DNA of 64,000 nt from Acidobacteriaceae bacterium (GCA_027323885.1 DAHVZT010000054.1:1-64000); one strand, 5' to 3'. Positions 31,980 to 42,275 are shown, counted from the first letter of the stretch. Numbers and translations: made by a program. The notes: generated from the letters alone by a model not told the origin.

Positions 31980-33572
31980 GTGGAGGCAAATATCGGCAGC
32001 CGTCCCGATGAAGCGAAGAAGAATCGGAAGCTCTATGTTGCGCTGATTTTCTTGTCGCTCGTATGCGTTGGGTGTGGCATTGCTGTCCAGTACGCTATCC
32101 ACCATGCCCAGCCGATTTTGCGGGCGCGCGTCGTCCAAACGCTCGCCACGCGATTCCAGAGTGTGGTGCATCTGGGAGATTTCAACGTTTCCGTGTATCA
32201 CGGTCTGGATGTCGAGGGCAAAGATCTCACGATCCAATCCACGCTTTACCCGGCTCTTCCGCCGCAGATTGCAATTGCGTCCTTCCATTTTCACGCGCAA
32301 CTTCTCGATCTGTTTCGTTCCCCGATGCATATCAGCTCCGCGGAGATAGGCGGTCTGGTGGTGAGAGTTCCGCCCAGGGCGTCGCGCGCTGCAATGCGGA
32401 AGTCGCAAAAGGGCCGGCCCAAAATCAAGATCATCGTCGACCGCATTTTCTGTAAGAGCGCCCTTCTGCTGATCATGCCGGAGGACACGCAAAAGAAGCC
32501 GCTAAAATTCCGCATCGATACGTTGACATTGCAGCGCGCAGGGAAGCACCAGGCAATGCACTTTCGAGCAAATCTGGTGAATCCCAGGCCGGTTGGAATC
32601 ATCCAGACGGAGGGAAACTTTGGCCCGTGGGCAGATGAGGAACCGGGAAATACGCCGATCGACGGCGCGTACTCATTCACGCATGCAGACCTGAGCACGA
32701 CGAAGGGAATCAAAGGGACGCTTTCCTCTACCGGGAACTTCAAGGGAAAACTCGATGCGGTCACTGTGGATGGGACGACAGACACGCCGAACTTCAGCCT
32801 GAATGTGAGCGGGCATCCGGTGGCGCTGCACACCCAATTTCACGCCATTGTGAACGGCACCAATGGCAACACCTATCTACAGCCTGTTCATGGGCACTTC
32901 CTCAATACGGAGTTGGTAGCGACCGGATATGTGGTTCACGCGCAGCATAGAAAAGGCCACAACATTCACCTTGTGGTCCAGATCGACCACGGCAGAGTAG
33001 AAGACCTTCTGTACCTCGGGGTGAAGACAGAGCCCCCGGTGCTTTTTGGTGCTCTGCGCCTGCACACGCACTTTGATTTGCCCGCAGGCAGGCAGTCCGT
33101 CATACGCAAGTTGCGGCTGCGGGGTACGTATACGGCGGACCATGTTGTTTTCACCAACCCTCAGATTCAAAAGCGGCTGGTTGAACTAAGCTTGCGCAGT
33201 CAGGGGCATGCAGCGGATGCCCGGCGTCTATCGCAAGCGGTCATCTCAAAGCAGAATCCGCTTGCCAGGATTCCCTCCGGTTTGCATGGAGATTTTCTCG
33301 TCGTGGACCGGAAGCTGACGATACCGCGGCTCGTCTGCAACATTCCCGGCGCGGAAATCAACTTGTCGGGAACATACACTCTGGATGGGAGGGTGTTCAA
33401 CTTTAAAGGGAATGCCCGTATGGACGCGCCGGTCTCCAGGATCGTGGGAGGCTGGAAAGGAGCGCTCATGAAACCGATCGATCCAATTTTCGCGCGGCAT
33501 GGAGCGAAGACGGAGATCCCGATTACGATTACGGGGACCAGCACAAAGCCGCGATTAGGACTGAAGCTTTGA
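31980..33572 (+). CDS. AsmA-like / membrane-anchored hypothetical protein
   Basis: Single N-terminal TM then long beta-rich repeat-like region ('HLGDFNVSVYHGLDVEGKDLTIQ'). Confidence 0.5.
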   Translation: MEANIGSRPDEAKKNRKLYVALIFLSLVCVGCGIAVQYAIHHAQPILRARVVQTLATRFQSVVHLGDFNVSVYHGLDVEGKDLTIQSTLYPALPPQIAIASFHFHAQLLDLFRSPMHISSAEIGGLVVRVPPRASRAAMRKSQKGRPKIKIIVDRIFCKSALLLIMPEDTQKKPLKFRIDTLTLQRAGKHQAMHFRANLVNPRPVGIIQTEGNFGPWADEEPGNTPIDGAYSFTHADLSTTKGIKGTLSSTGNFKGKLDAVTVDGTTDTPNFSLNVSGHPVALHTQFHAIVNGTNGNTYLQPVHGHFLNTELVATGYVVHAQHRKGHNIHLVVQIDHGRVEDLLYLGVKTEPPVLFGALRLHTHFDLPAGRQSVIRKLRLRGTYTADHVVFTNPQIQKRLVELSLRSQGHAADARRLSQAVISKQNPLARIPSGLHGDFLVVDRKLTIPRLVCNIPGAEINLSGTYTLDGRVFNFKGNARMDAPVSRIVGGWKGALMKPIDPIFARHGAKTEIPITITGTSTKPRLGLKL

Positions 33573-33592
33573 GGAAGAAGCTTCTCGTGGCA

Positions 33593-35518
33593 TTACTGAA
33601 TCATGATTTCGGTCAACCTGATGAGAGGTTGTTTTATGCCTGGTCCGCGCAATTCTAACTTGACCGAGTGAATCCCTCTGGAAACCGCTTCGCCATCTAA
33701 ACGGAACTTAACCGCAGCGAGATAGCCTGGCGCTGAATCTATGGTGAGCCGCGTTTGCTGCTCAGACTCGATTCGTCCAGCGTGATCGAGCAGTTCAAAT
33801 GTGGGATGCCATGCGTCCAGGCTTCCTTTGTCCACTTTGCCGGACAGGTAAATGCGGACCAAAGCCCGCAGAACATCGTCCTTCCTGTAGAAAAGCAGAG
33901 GGTTGGGTTCCAGGAGGCAATTGGTTTCAAGCAACGGATCCTTAACCGCATCCGTGGGCGTCTCGGTGGAGGCGTGTAGATGGGGGCCCCGGCTGCGGAG
34001 ACCGTTCATGGATTGCGACTTGTCCTGTATGGAGCGGCGACAATTCACCCCCGTGACCAAGGTGCTCGCCTGTACATCCGCAGCGGCCGGTCTTGGAACC
34101 TTCGTTTCTGTCACGGCGGAAGCCAGCAATGTTCCAGCGCCGTCTGCCACGGCGATTTTCCAACGATACGCGCCTGGAGATAACTTGTTGTCACGTTCCC
34201 AGGAAGCAAACCTTCCATTCCACGACAACGTCAGCTTGTGACTCAACACGACAAAGCCTGAATTTGCCCGCTCCACCCTTTCCACAACGATCAATTTGCG
34301 CGGTGCTTCGCCATCTCCGGTCCAGACCAGTGCGCAACTAAACGGCAGCACTGCTGCCATGCCGTTTTTCTCCGGAAAATAATCAATGTGCTGGGCAATT
34401 CTGAGATCCGGGGATGCGACCGGGTGGTCCAATGCATCCAGGAGTGGGCGAGGCACTCCCGCGCTCGCTGTCTCGACTGCTGTTTGCGACCTGGAAGAGG
34501 GATCAGGCAATGGTTGCAGTACTACGGCCTTGAGATTCCGATTAAGTATCCGGACTTTCACTTTAAGGGAGGAGTCGTCCAGGTTATCTGGTCTTATATG
34601 GAACTTCAGGACGTAGCTCTTATCGCGGTCCGCGATAATCTGGCCAAACAAGTCTTTCAAACTGTTCGCATATCCGGCGCCAGTCAAGCCGGAGCTCTGC
34701 ATCATGCCGGAAATCGGCGTTCCGGCCAGGGCAGTATTCAGGCCGCTCCCAGCCGGTCCCACATAAGCGGGTCCGGTGGTATTGGCTAGATACACTTGTG
34801 CGCCTGCGCGCTCAGCGGCTCCCACCAGATCGCTCGGATCGGTTTGCATCAGGGAATATTCAAGTAGGCCGTAAACAGGCTCCAATTGAGGATCGAATGC
34901 AACGACGATTCTGCGCCCGGGAAGGAATTGCATCCTGGAGATGGAATTCCTTGCATCCTCTAGCCAGTTTCCTCCGAGATCGGCACTGGGTTCGAGCGGC
35001 TGGACTGTCTTTCTGCTCGCCTCAAGCCCGGCCAATAAGGCACCTTTGTCGCGTGTGAACGCCGTCTGCTTTGCGTTGGAATCGAATATGGAAATATCCC
35101 ACGGCAGACGTCCCTGTCCGTCTGCTTCCTGTTTGGAGAAATACCGTATGGCATCTTCCGTCGCCATGTTGTGCAGAAGTGGCTGGTTAGGCGGCAGCAC
35201 GAGCAGAATGTGATCTGCGCAGTCGTGTTTGCACGATCGTCCTTCCTCGTTCCAAGGACGCTCGATCTTCGCCTTCGCAGGTATCCCATCCACCAACAGA
35301 GTGAAGTCTTTTTCTGTGAATTCCCGCGGCGCGGTTCCGGACCTTGTGCTTACAAACAGCGGCAGGAGCATGGTCGAAGCGATGTGGGGCCCAGCAGGAG
35401 GAAGGAGATTTTGGTCAGAATACCCTGGCGTCCTGGGTGTTCGGTTCTCTTGCGCCAAGACCAAAGCGGTTCCGGCGATACAGAGCGCGAGCCACTGCGC
35501 ATTGCGAAACCGCTGCAT
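33593..35518 (-). CDS. VWFA-related domain protein (Acidobacteria-type)
   Basis: 'STMLLPLFVSTRSGTAPREFTEKDFTLLVDGIPAKAKIERPW' and downstream VWA-like region. Confidence 0.7.
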   Translation of the reverse strand: MQRFRNAQWLALCIAGTALVLAQENRTPRTPGYSDQNLLPPAGPHIASTMLLPLFVSTRSGTAPREFTEKDFTLLVDGIPAKAKIERPWNEEGRSCKHDCADHILLVLPPNQPLLHNMATEDAIRYFSKQEADGQGRLPWDISIFDSNAKQTAFTRDKGALLAGLEASRKTVQPLEPSADLGGNWLEDARNSISRMQFLPGRRIVVAFDPQLEPVYGLLEYSLMQTDPSDLVGAAERAGAQVYLANTTGPAYVGPAGSGLNTALAGTPISGMMQSSGLTGAGYANSLKDLFGQIIADRDKSYVLKFHIRPDNLDDSSLKVKVRILNRNLKAVVLQPLPDPSSRSQTAVETASAGVPRPLLDALDHPVASPDLRIAQHIDYFPEKNGMAAVLPFSCALVWTGDGEAPRKLIVVERVERANSGFVVLSHKLTLSWNGRFASWERDNKLSPGAYRWKIAVADGAGTLLASAVTETKVPRPAAADVQASTLVTGVNCRRSIQDKSQSMNGLRSRGPHLHASTETPTDAVKDPLLETNCLLEPNPLLFYRKDDVLRALVRIYLSGKVDKGSLDAWHPTFELLDHAGRIESEQQTRLTIDSAPGYLAAVKFRLDGEAVSRGIHSVKLELRGPGIKQPLIRLTEIMIQ

Positions 35519-35601
35519 AGATAGATATCCTACGGCCGCATTTTACCGGTTCAATTTCCGTGCAGATCTTTCCGTTCAAATATGGCGAAGCAGGCCCGCT
35601 G

Positions 35602-36978
35602 CTAGCGTCCGGAGCGCAGGTTGGCCAGTGAACCCATCAAACGACGCTGCGCGCCTACGCCTTTGCCAATGCTTTTGAAGACCTTGCGCATCTGGACGTA
35701 TTGACGGAGAAGCTGGTTCACTTCCTGCACGCTGGTTCCCGAGCCGCGCGCGATGCGTTTGCGGCGGCTGCCGGAGATCAGTTCGTGATTATGCCGCTCC
35801 GCATTTGTCATGGAGTTGATGATGGCCTCCACGCGGGTGAACTGGTTTTCATCTACATTGCCGGCGGCCTGCTGCAATCCCTGGAACGGACCGACGGAAG
35901 GCAGCATCTTCAGGATGCTCTGCATGGAGCCCATTTTCTTGATCTGCCGCAGCTGCTCGCGGAAATCATCCAGAGAAAATCCGTCGCCGCTTAATGCCTT
36001 CTTCGCGAACTCCTCGGACTTCTTCTTGTCGAGTGTCTCTTCCGCTCGTTCGATGAGCGTCATGATGTCGCCCATGCCGAGGATGCGGCTTACGATCCGG
36101 TCCGGATGGAACGGTTCAAAGGCGTCCGGCTTTTCGCCCATGCCTATAAACTTGATCGGCTGGCCCGTCACCTGGCGAATGGAAAGTGCCGCGCCACCCC
36201 GCGCGTCGCCGTCCATTTTGGTCAGCACAATGCCCGTCAGGGCGAGGCGGTCGTGGAATTCCTTGGCGGAACGGACGGCGTCCTGGCCGGTCATGGCGTC
36301 TGCGATGAAGAGAATTTCCTGCGGATTCAGGAGCGACTTCAACCGGGCCATTTCGTCCATCAGGCCCGCATCGATGTGCAGGCGTCCGGCGGTATCGACA
36401 ATCATCACATCGCAGCCGGAAGTGACGGCCTCGCGACGAGCTTCTTTGGCGAGCCGCTCGACCAGCGGAGTGCCCGCAGCCTCGCCCTTCAGGTCGCCTT
36501 CATATAAATTGGCGCCGATCGTTTTGGCGACCACCTTCAACTGCTCGCGGGCCGCAGGACGATAGACGTCGACTGAAACCAACAGCGGACGATGACCGCC
36601 CTTTTTCAGCCATGCCGCCAGCTTGCCGGAGGTGGTCGTTTTGCCAGAGCCCTGGAGCCCGGCCATCAGGATCACCGTCGGGGGCTGTGAAGCAAATTTG
36701 AAGCGAGCCGTGTCGGTACCGAGCATCGCGACCATCTCATCGCGTACGATTTTGATGACCTGCTCGGTGGGCGAAAGCGCGCTGAGTACGTCCTGGCCCA
36801 GGGCCTTCGCCCGGATGTGCTCGATCAATTCCTTGACGACGTTCAGGTTGACGTCAGCCTCAAGCAGCGCGACACGAATTTCCTTGAGCGCTTCGCCGAT
36901 ATTTTCCTCGGTTACGGTGCCCTGGCCGCGCAGGTTCTTAAAGGTCCGCTGGAGTTTTTCTGAAAGGTTTTCGAACAT
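35602..36978 (-). CDS. ffh: Signal recognition particle protein Ffh
   Basis: 'MFENLSEKLQRTFKNLRGQGTVTEENI', 'GLQGSGKTTTSGKLAAWL', 'DTAGRLHIDAGLMDEMARL', M domain 'GSRRKRIARGSGTSVQEVNQLLRQY'. Confidence 0.97.
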   Translation of the reverse strand: MFENLSEKLQRTFKNLRGQGTVTEENIGEALKEIRVALLEADVNLNVVKELIEHIRAKALGQDVLSALSPTEQVIKIVRDEMVAMLGTDTARFKFASQPPTVILMAGLQGSGKTTTSGKLAAWLKKGGHRPLLVSVDVYRPAAREQLKVVAKTIGANLYEGDLKGEAAGTPLVERLAKEARREAVTSGCDVMIVDTAGRLHIDAGLMDEMARLKSLLNPQEILFIADAMTGQDAVRSAKEFHDRLALTGIVLTKMDGDARGGAALSIRQVTGQPIKFIGMGEKPDAFEPFHPDRIVSRILGMGDIMTLIERAEETLDKKKSEEFAKKALSGDGFSLDDFREQLRQIKKMGSMQSILKMLPSVGPFQGLQQAAGNVDENQFTRVEAIINSMTNAERHNHELISGSRRKRIARGSGTSVQEVNQLLRQYVQMRKVFKSIGKGVGAQRRLMGSLANLRSGR

Positions 36979-37161
36979 AGGTCAGAGCTTAGTGTAACAA
37001 GGACGGCGGCCCGCGCGGGTAGGCGTCCTTGCGTAACAGGGCAGCCCAGCCAAGTGCGGCGCGCCCCGCCAAGGCCAGAGGATTCTCATACTATGGAAGC
37101 TGTGCACTTTAGATATCAGGCAATCCTCGTGGCGTGAGCGGGAAATCCGAAAGGCGTTGCA

Positions 37162-38721
37162 ATGAGAATGAGCAGGCGCAGTCTGTTGTCCGGGGCCGTT
37201 GTTACGGGGGCCGCAACCTGTCTCGCTGCGCGTACCGGCTTCATTCTCGCGCTGGCGACGCCGCCGCGTCCCGATCTGGCGAAGGACCCGAGGCGTCCGC
37301 AGTTTCATTTGCTCCCGGCAGCCAACTGGATGAATGATCCCAATGCACCGATTTATTGGAACGGCAGCTACCACATGTTCTACCAATACAATCCCAACGG
37401 CGCGTTCTGGGGCGACATGCACTGGGCACACGCTGTAAGTCCGGACATGGTGCATTGGACACATCTTCCTTTGGCTCTATCGCCAACGCCGGGAGGTCCG
37501 GACGCAGGCGGATGCTTCTCGGGGACGGCCGTTGTACAAGACGGCGTGGTCACCGCGCTCTATACCGGTGTTGTATCTGTTCCGGAGGAGCAAGCGACAT
37601 TGCGCGACGGCCAACATTCTTTTCAAGAGTCTCAATGTCTGGCCACATCTGTGGATCCGCAACTGCGATCATGGTCCAAGCTGCCCAAACCTGTGATTGC
37701 CGCACCGCCCGCTGGCATGAAAGTCACTGGGTTCAGAGATCCTTCTCCGTGGCGTTCTGGAGACTGGTGGTATCTGGCGGTCGGATCCGGCATTCCCAAG
37801 AAAGGCGGAGCCGTTCTTCTCTATCGATCCAGGGATCTCCGCAACTGGGAATATCTGCACGTTCTGGCGAGCGGTCCAGGGAAACATATCGAGACTGCCA
37901 ACCAGGTCGATTCCGGCGATATGTGGGAGTGCCCGGATTTTTTCCTACTGGACGGCAAGCATGTGTTGATTTATTCGACTGCGGGAAAGTGCTGCTGGGA
38001 AAGCGGGGAACTGGACCCTAAGGAAATGGTGTTCCATCCCACGCTCAGCGGAATCCTTGATCATGGGTCCTTCTACGCTCCTAAGACCCAGCTCGACAAG
38101 TCGGGACAGCGCATTCTTTGGGGCTGGATTCCGGAGACGCGTCCGTTGGAGGAGTATCGCGCAGCAGGCTGGGCCGGAATGATGTCGTTGCCCCGCGTGC
38201 TCAACGTAAACAGCACAGGCAGCTTGTCCATGCGCGTCAATCCTGACGTTGGAATTCTCCGGAGGAACGAACAGGTTTTCGTACTGGGCAACGATGAGGG
38301 AAAGAACCGGAGAGCAATCGATCGCCTGCGATTGCATGGGTGTTGCGGCGAAATCATTTGCTCGTTTGCAGTCGGCCAGGAGCCATTTGGCTTGACTCAG
38401 CTGTTTGCGCCAGCAAGCGCGGAGAAAAACGAACTGATTTCCATTCAGTCCGATGCGGCCCATCCTGGCCATGTGTTGGTCGACGGCAAACCGATTCCGA
38501 TTCATGTTGATCGTCATGGCCAACTTCATCTGCAAATGTACGTCGATGGATCCGTGATTGAGCTGATGGTGAATCAGCAGGCAGCATACACGAAGAGGTT
38601 CTATTATCCCGGACCGAGCTCCCCTGAGATCGCGCTGCGCGTTGAGGGCAAAACGGCAAACATCGCCAAGTTGGCTCTGTGGCAATTCGCGCCTATTTCG
38701 CCGAACCGGTTGACCACGTAA
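37162..38721 (+). CDS. Glycoside hydrolase family 32 (levanase/invertase-like), Tat-type signal
   Basis: 'MSRRSLLSGAVVTGAA' N-terminus; 'WMNDPNAPIYWNGSYHMFYQYNP', 'FRDPSPW', 'MWECPDFF'. Confidence 0.9.
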   Translation: MRMSRRSLLSGAVVTGAATCLAARTGFILALATPPRPDLAKDPRRPQFHLLPAANWMNDPNAPIYWNGSYHMFYQYNPNGAFWGDMHWAHAVSPDMVHWTHLPLALSPTPGGPDAGGCFSGTAVVQDGVVTALYTGVVSVPEEQATLRDGQHSFQESQCLATSVDPQLRSWSKLPKPVIAAPPAGMKVTGFRDPSPWRSGDWWYLAVGSGIPKKGGAVLLYRSRDLRNWEYLHVLASGPGKHIETANQVDSGDMWECPDFFLLDGKHVLIYSTAGKCCWESGELDPKEMVFHPTLSGILDHGSFYAPKTQLDKSGQRILWGWIPETRPLEEYRAAGWAGMMSLPRVLNVNSTGSLSMRVNPDVGILRRNEQVFVLGNDEGKNRRAIDRLRLHGCCGEIICSFAVGQEPFGLTQLFAPASAEKNELISIQSDAAHPGHVLVDGKPIPIHVDRHGQLHLQMYVDGSVIELMVNQQAAYTKRFYYPGPSSPEIALRVEGKTANIAKLALWQFAPISPNRLTT

Positions 38722-38754
38722 CGCGCAGCTAAGTTCTGGCGGTGCTGTTTCCGA

Positions 38755-39441
38755 TCAAGACTGAAGATGAATCCCGCATTCCAGCTTTTTTCCGCCCCAG
38801 CGGCCTGCGCGTGGATTGTTCGGGTCGGCAGATGGCTGCGTACACGGTTCGCAACCGATACTGCGATAGCCACGGTCATAGAGCGGGAGATGCGGGATCG
38901 CATGCGCCGTCATGTAGTCCCAGACCTGCTGCCAGTTCCACTCCGCCAGGGGACTGATTTTTTGCAGAACTTTTCCTCCGGGCAATGTATGTGCTTCAAC
39001 TTTTTTCAGGTTGGCCCGGGTTGGGGATTGTTCCCTGCGTAATCCGGTAAACCAGATGTCATAGTGCTCAAGAGAACGGAACAGCGGGGCGACTTTCCGC
39101 GTCTGGCAACATTGCGTGGGTTCGACAAGATAAAGCTTGCCAAAAGAGCCTTCATGCTGCGAGACCGTAGTTTCCGGGAGTATGTTTTTCAGATTGATCG
39201 ACCATTCGGCCACCATCCGGTCCCGATAGGCGTATGTTTCTGCGAAATGGTAACCCGTGTCGAGAAAAATCACAGGAATTTCCGGTGCCCGCCGCCGCAG
39301 CAGATGCAGCACGACCATGTCTTCCGCCTGCAGGCTGCTGGTCAGGCAAGCAGGAGCGCCGCTAGACTGGGAAAAAACTTCGTCCACAACTGCTTCGGCA
39401 CTGTACGGCTCGAACTGCTCCGCAATCTTCTGAAGATTCAT
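38755..39441 (-). CDS. cysH: Assimilatory adenylyl-sulfate (APS) reductase, Fe-S type
   Basis: 'EIPVIFLDTGYHFAETYAYRDRM', 'TQCCQTRKVAPL' plus 'GCEPCTQP' (Fe-S ligand CC...CxxC pattern) and catalytic 'ECGIHLQ'. Confidence 0.92.
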   Translation of the reverse strand: MNLQKIAEQFEPYSAEAVVDEVFSQSSGAPACLTSSLQAEDMVVLHLLRRRAPEIPVIFLDTGYHFAETYAYRDRMVAEWSINLKNILPETTVSQHEGSFGKLYLVEPTQCCQTRKVAPLFRSLEHYDIWFTGLRREQSPTRANLKKVEAHTLPGGKVLQKISPLAEWNWQQVWDYMTAHAIPHLPLYDRGYRSIGCEPCTQPSADPNNPRAGRWGGKKLECGIHLQS

Positions 39442-41111
39442 CAGCGTTCCTCACCTTCGCCTGCATACAGAATTTTTTCTAAAGCTTCTGCCAGCTTTTC
39501 GGCCGCAGTGGGGCTTTCGTCGACTTCGATCCAGCGGTCGCGTCCAAGAAATTGCTGAATTTCATATTCGATGTTCGGAGTGAGAGCATCCCGTGAGCAC
39601 ACAGCAACCAGGCCAGCTTGCTGCGCCACGCGAACCGCACTCGGAATCCCGGGACCTGTAATGTGAGGATCGTCCAAGGAGATATAAGGAATGTGGCGAT
39701 CCCGCAGTTCGGCCATGACGAGAGCGCTCCACCGGCTCGATGCTGGCGTCAGCACGAGCGGGTAATTATGAACGGCTCGGTTCCGCGACTCGCTGCCCAG
39801 GTCACGCTCCAGCATGACAGCGCCGACAGTGGCGTTGGTTACCGCGTCGATCAATATCATGCTGCCCAATGCACGATTCACGGCGTAGCGATCGAACAGC
39901 AGCGGGAGGTTGGAACTGAAATCCACCGAACCGATGTCGTTCATCTCCAACTGTGCAGCGGGGAGTTCTGCGAGTGTATGCATGTCAACCCGGGACCGGA
40001 TGGCGGTCGCTTGCACACGCACTGTGCGGGTTGTATGTTTTGCGATGTAGATGCGGCCCTTCTGCAGTGGCTCTTCATGAAGCCAGATCACCTTGCCGCC
40101 AAAGGTGCGTGACAAATGGGGCGGTGTTTCAGGAGAGACCAGCATGTCACCACGACTCAGATCGATTTCATCTTCCAACTGAATCGTTACCGGCATAGGG
40201 GCGAATGCTTCTGTCAGCTTTCCATCGTAGGTCACGATAGAAGCTACGCGTGTGCGTATTCCTGATGGAAGGGCCAGAACTTCATCGCCGGTTCGCAGAA
40301 CACCACGCGCGACCTGCCCGGCAAAGCCGCGAAAACTTGCGTCCGGCCGCAGGACCATCTGAACAGGAAATCGCAAATGGGCCTGATCGCCATCCTCGCC
40401 GTGGGAAAGTCTGTCCAGTGGAACAGTCTCCAGATGCTCGAGCAACGTGGGGCCGTCATACCACAGCGTGCGAGCGCTGCGTGTGACGATGTTATCCCCC
40501 TTCAATGCGCTGATCGGAATGATTTGCACGCTGCGCAACCCAAGCTGGTTGGCCAATACGTGGAAATCGGCGCTGATTTTCCGGTAGGTGGAGGGATCAT
40601 AGTCCACCGTGTCCATTTTGTTGATCGCGACAACCACATGCGGAATACCCAGCAACGCTGCAATCGAGGCGTGGCGGCGCGATTGCGCCAGCAGACCTTT
40701 GCCCGCATCCACCAACACGATTGCCAGGTCCGCAGTTGACGCGCCGGTAGCCATATTGCGCGTGTACTGCTCATGCCCCGGCGTGTCGGCAATGATGAAC
40801 TTTCTGCGTGATGTGGAGAAGTATCGATAGGCCACATCGATCGTGATGCCTTGTTCTCGTTCTGCCCGCAGCCCGTCGGTCAGGAGAGAAAAGTCGATTG
40901 GCCCTGCTGCGCGATTCACCTTGCTCTGCCGGATGGAAGCCAACTGATCTTCGTATACAGTCTTCGTGTCGTGCAGGAGCCGCCCGATCAGCGTCGATTT
41001 TCCGTCATCCACGCTGCCTGCCGTGGTGAAGCGAAGCATCTCACGCTCAAGATGTTCATCCAGGAAGTTCTGGAATGTGGCAGAAGTTCCTGAGCCGGTG
41101 GTAGTCGCCAT
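39441..41111 (-). CDS. cysN: Sulfate adenylyltransferase subunit 1 with C-terminal extension
   Basis: 'LRFTTAGSVDDGKSTLIGRLLHDTKTVYEDQLASI', 'IADTPGHEQYTRNMATGAS', 'VVAINKMDTVDYD'. Start overlaps the cysD stop (TAATG); stop overlaps the cysH start (TGATG). Confidence 0.95.
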   Translation of the reverse strand: MATTTGSGTSATFQNFLDEHLEREMLRFTTAGSVDDGKSTLIGRLLHDTKTVYEDQLASIRQSKVNRAAGPIDFSLLTDGLRAEREQGITIDVAYRYFSTSRRKFIIADTPGHEQYTRNMATGASTADLAIVLVDAGKGLLAQSRRHASIAALLGIPHVVVAINKMDTVDYDPSTYRKISADFHVLANQLGLRSVQIIPISALKGDNIVTRSARTLWYDGPTLLEHLETVPLDRLSHGEDGDQAHLRFPVQMVLRPDASFRGFAGQVARGVLRTGDEVLALPSGIRTRVASIVTYDGKLTEAFAPMPVTIQLEDEIDLSRGDMLVSPETPPHLSRTFGGKVIWLHEEPLQKGRIYIAKHTTRTVRVQATAIRSRVDMHTLAELPAAQLEMNDIGSVDFSSNLPLLFDRYAVNRALGSMILIDAVTNATVGAVMLERDLGSESRNRAVHNYPLVLTPASSRWSALVMAELRDRHIPYISLDDPHITGPGIPSAVRVAQQAGLVAVCSRDALTPNIEYEIQQFLGRDRWIEVDESPTAAEKLAEALEKILYAGEGEER

Positions 41112-42061
41112 TAAAAATATCCCTCTCTCTTCTTCACTTCCATGGATCCTTCTTCGTCGTGATCGATCACGCGATTTTCCCGTTCGGAACGCCGGAACGC
41201 GATCAGTTCCTGAATGATTTTCGGCACTGTATCGGCGTCGGAGCGAATAGCGCCTGTGCATGGCATGCAGCCCAAAGACCGCATGCGGCACTGGATGCGC
41301 TGGATGGATTCGCCGGGCAAAAGGGGAGTCTCGTCGTATTTCAGAATGATCGACTGGCCTCGCACAACTGCCTCGCGCTCTTGCGCAAGATAGAGCGGCA
41401 CCAATGGAATCTGTTCGGCATAGATGTAGAGCCAGATGTCGAGTTCAGTCCAGTTCGACAGCGGAAATACGCGTATGCTTTCTCCTTTGCGCAGGCGGGA
41501 ATTGTAGAGGTTCCACAACTCCGGACGCTGATTTTTAGGGTCCCACTGCCCGGCCGGATCTCGAAAGGAATAGATGCGTTCTTTGGCACGCGACTTTTCT
41601 TCATCGCGGCGAGCGCCCCCGAACGCGGCATTGAACCCACCGGATTCCAGCGCATCCAGCAAAGCGCGGGTCTTCAACAATCCACAGCAGTTTTGTGTAC
41701 CCAGCGCGAAGGGGTTCGCACCCTCATCGAGTGCTTTCCGGTTCTGATGCACGATCAGCTTTGCTCCTATGTCGCGCGCGAAGGCGTCACGGAAAGCAAT
41801 CATCTCGGGAAATTTGTAACTGGTGTCGATATGCAGCAGCGGAAAAGGAATCTTGCCTGGATAAAACGCCTTTTGCGCGAGACGCATCAGCACTGAGGAG
41901 TCTTTTCCGATGGAATAGAGCATCACCGGGTTGGAAAACTCCGCCACAGCTTCCCGAAAGATAAAAATGCTCTCTGCCTCCAACGCCTGAAGATGATTCA
42001 GTACGCGTCGCGATATTAGCGGGGGTTGGCAGCTTGAGTCGACAGAGATTGCTGTATTCAT
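41111..42061 (-). CDS. cysD: Sulfate adenylyltransferase subunit 2
   Basis: '[49 protein letters not shown]', '[26 protein letters not shown]'. Start at MNTAISV (42061). Confidence 0.95.
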   Translation of the reverse strand: MNTAISVDSSCQPPLISRRVLNHLQALEAESIFIFREAVAEFSNPVMLYSIGKDSSVLMRLAQKAFYPGKIPFPLLHIDTSYKFPEMIAFRDAFARDIGAKLIVHQNRKALDEGANPFALGTQNCCGLLKTRALLDALESGGFNAAFGGARRDEEKSRAKERIYSFRDPAGQWDPKNQRPELWNLYNSRLRKGESIRVFPLSNWTELDIWLYIYAEQIPLVPLYLAQEREAVVRGQSIILKYDETPLLPGESIQRIQCRMRSLGCMPCTGAIRSDADTVPKIIQELIAFRRSERENRVIDHDEEGSMEVKKREGYF

Positions 42062-42078
42062 CGGAAGAATTTCTCCTG

Positions 42079-42117
42079 AAAAATAAAAACCCACGGACTG
42101 GATTTCCAGTGCGTGGG
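42079..42117 (-). terminator. Intrinsic terminator (attenuator) in the cysDNH leader
   Basis: Minus strand: CCCACGCACTGG-AAAT-CCAGTCCGTGGG then GTTTTTATTTTTC, 18 nt before cysD; 12-bp stem with one mismatch. Confidence 0.9.
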
Positions 42118-42150
42118 CTGATGTGAATGTGACCTTAGGTTAGTGAAGGG

Positions 42151-42234
42151 TCAATCAGGCTTCCCACGCTGGCTGCGCATACACATGTCGAGCGACATGC
42201 AACACATGCAACGCATTTGTCCGCGCAGGGCCAT
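42151..42234 (-). CDS. Cys/Met-rich leader peptide of the cysDNH operon: MALRGQMRCMCCMSLDMCMRSQRGKPD*
   Basis: Direct translation; 4 Cys and 6 Met in 27 codons; sits between the promoter and the attenuator. Confidence 0.75.
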   Translation of the reverse strand: MALRGQMRCMCCMSLDMCMRSQRGKPD

Positions 42235-42246
42235 AGGAATTCATTG

Positions 42247-42275
42247 AATATACGGGTTAGTTCCGAAGAATGCAA
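42247..42275 (-). promoter_or_regulatory. Sigma70-like promoter for the cysDNH leader
   Basis: Minus strand TTGCAT-N17-TATATT; predicted start a few nt before the leader ATG. Confidence 0.6.
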
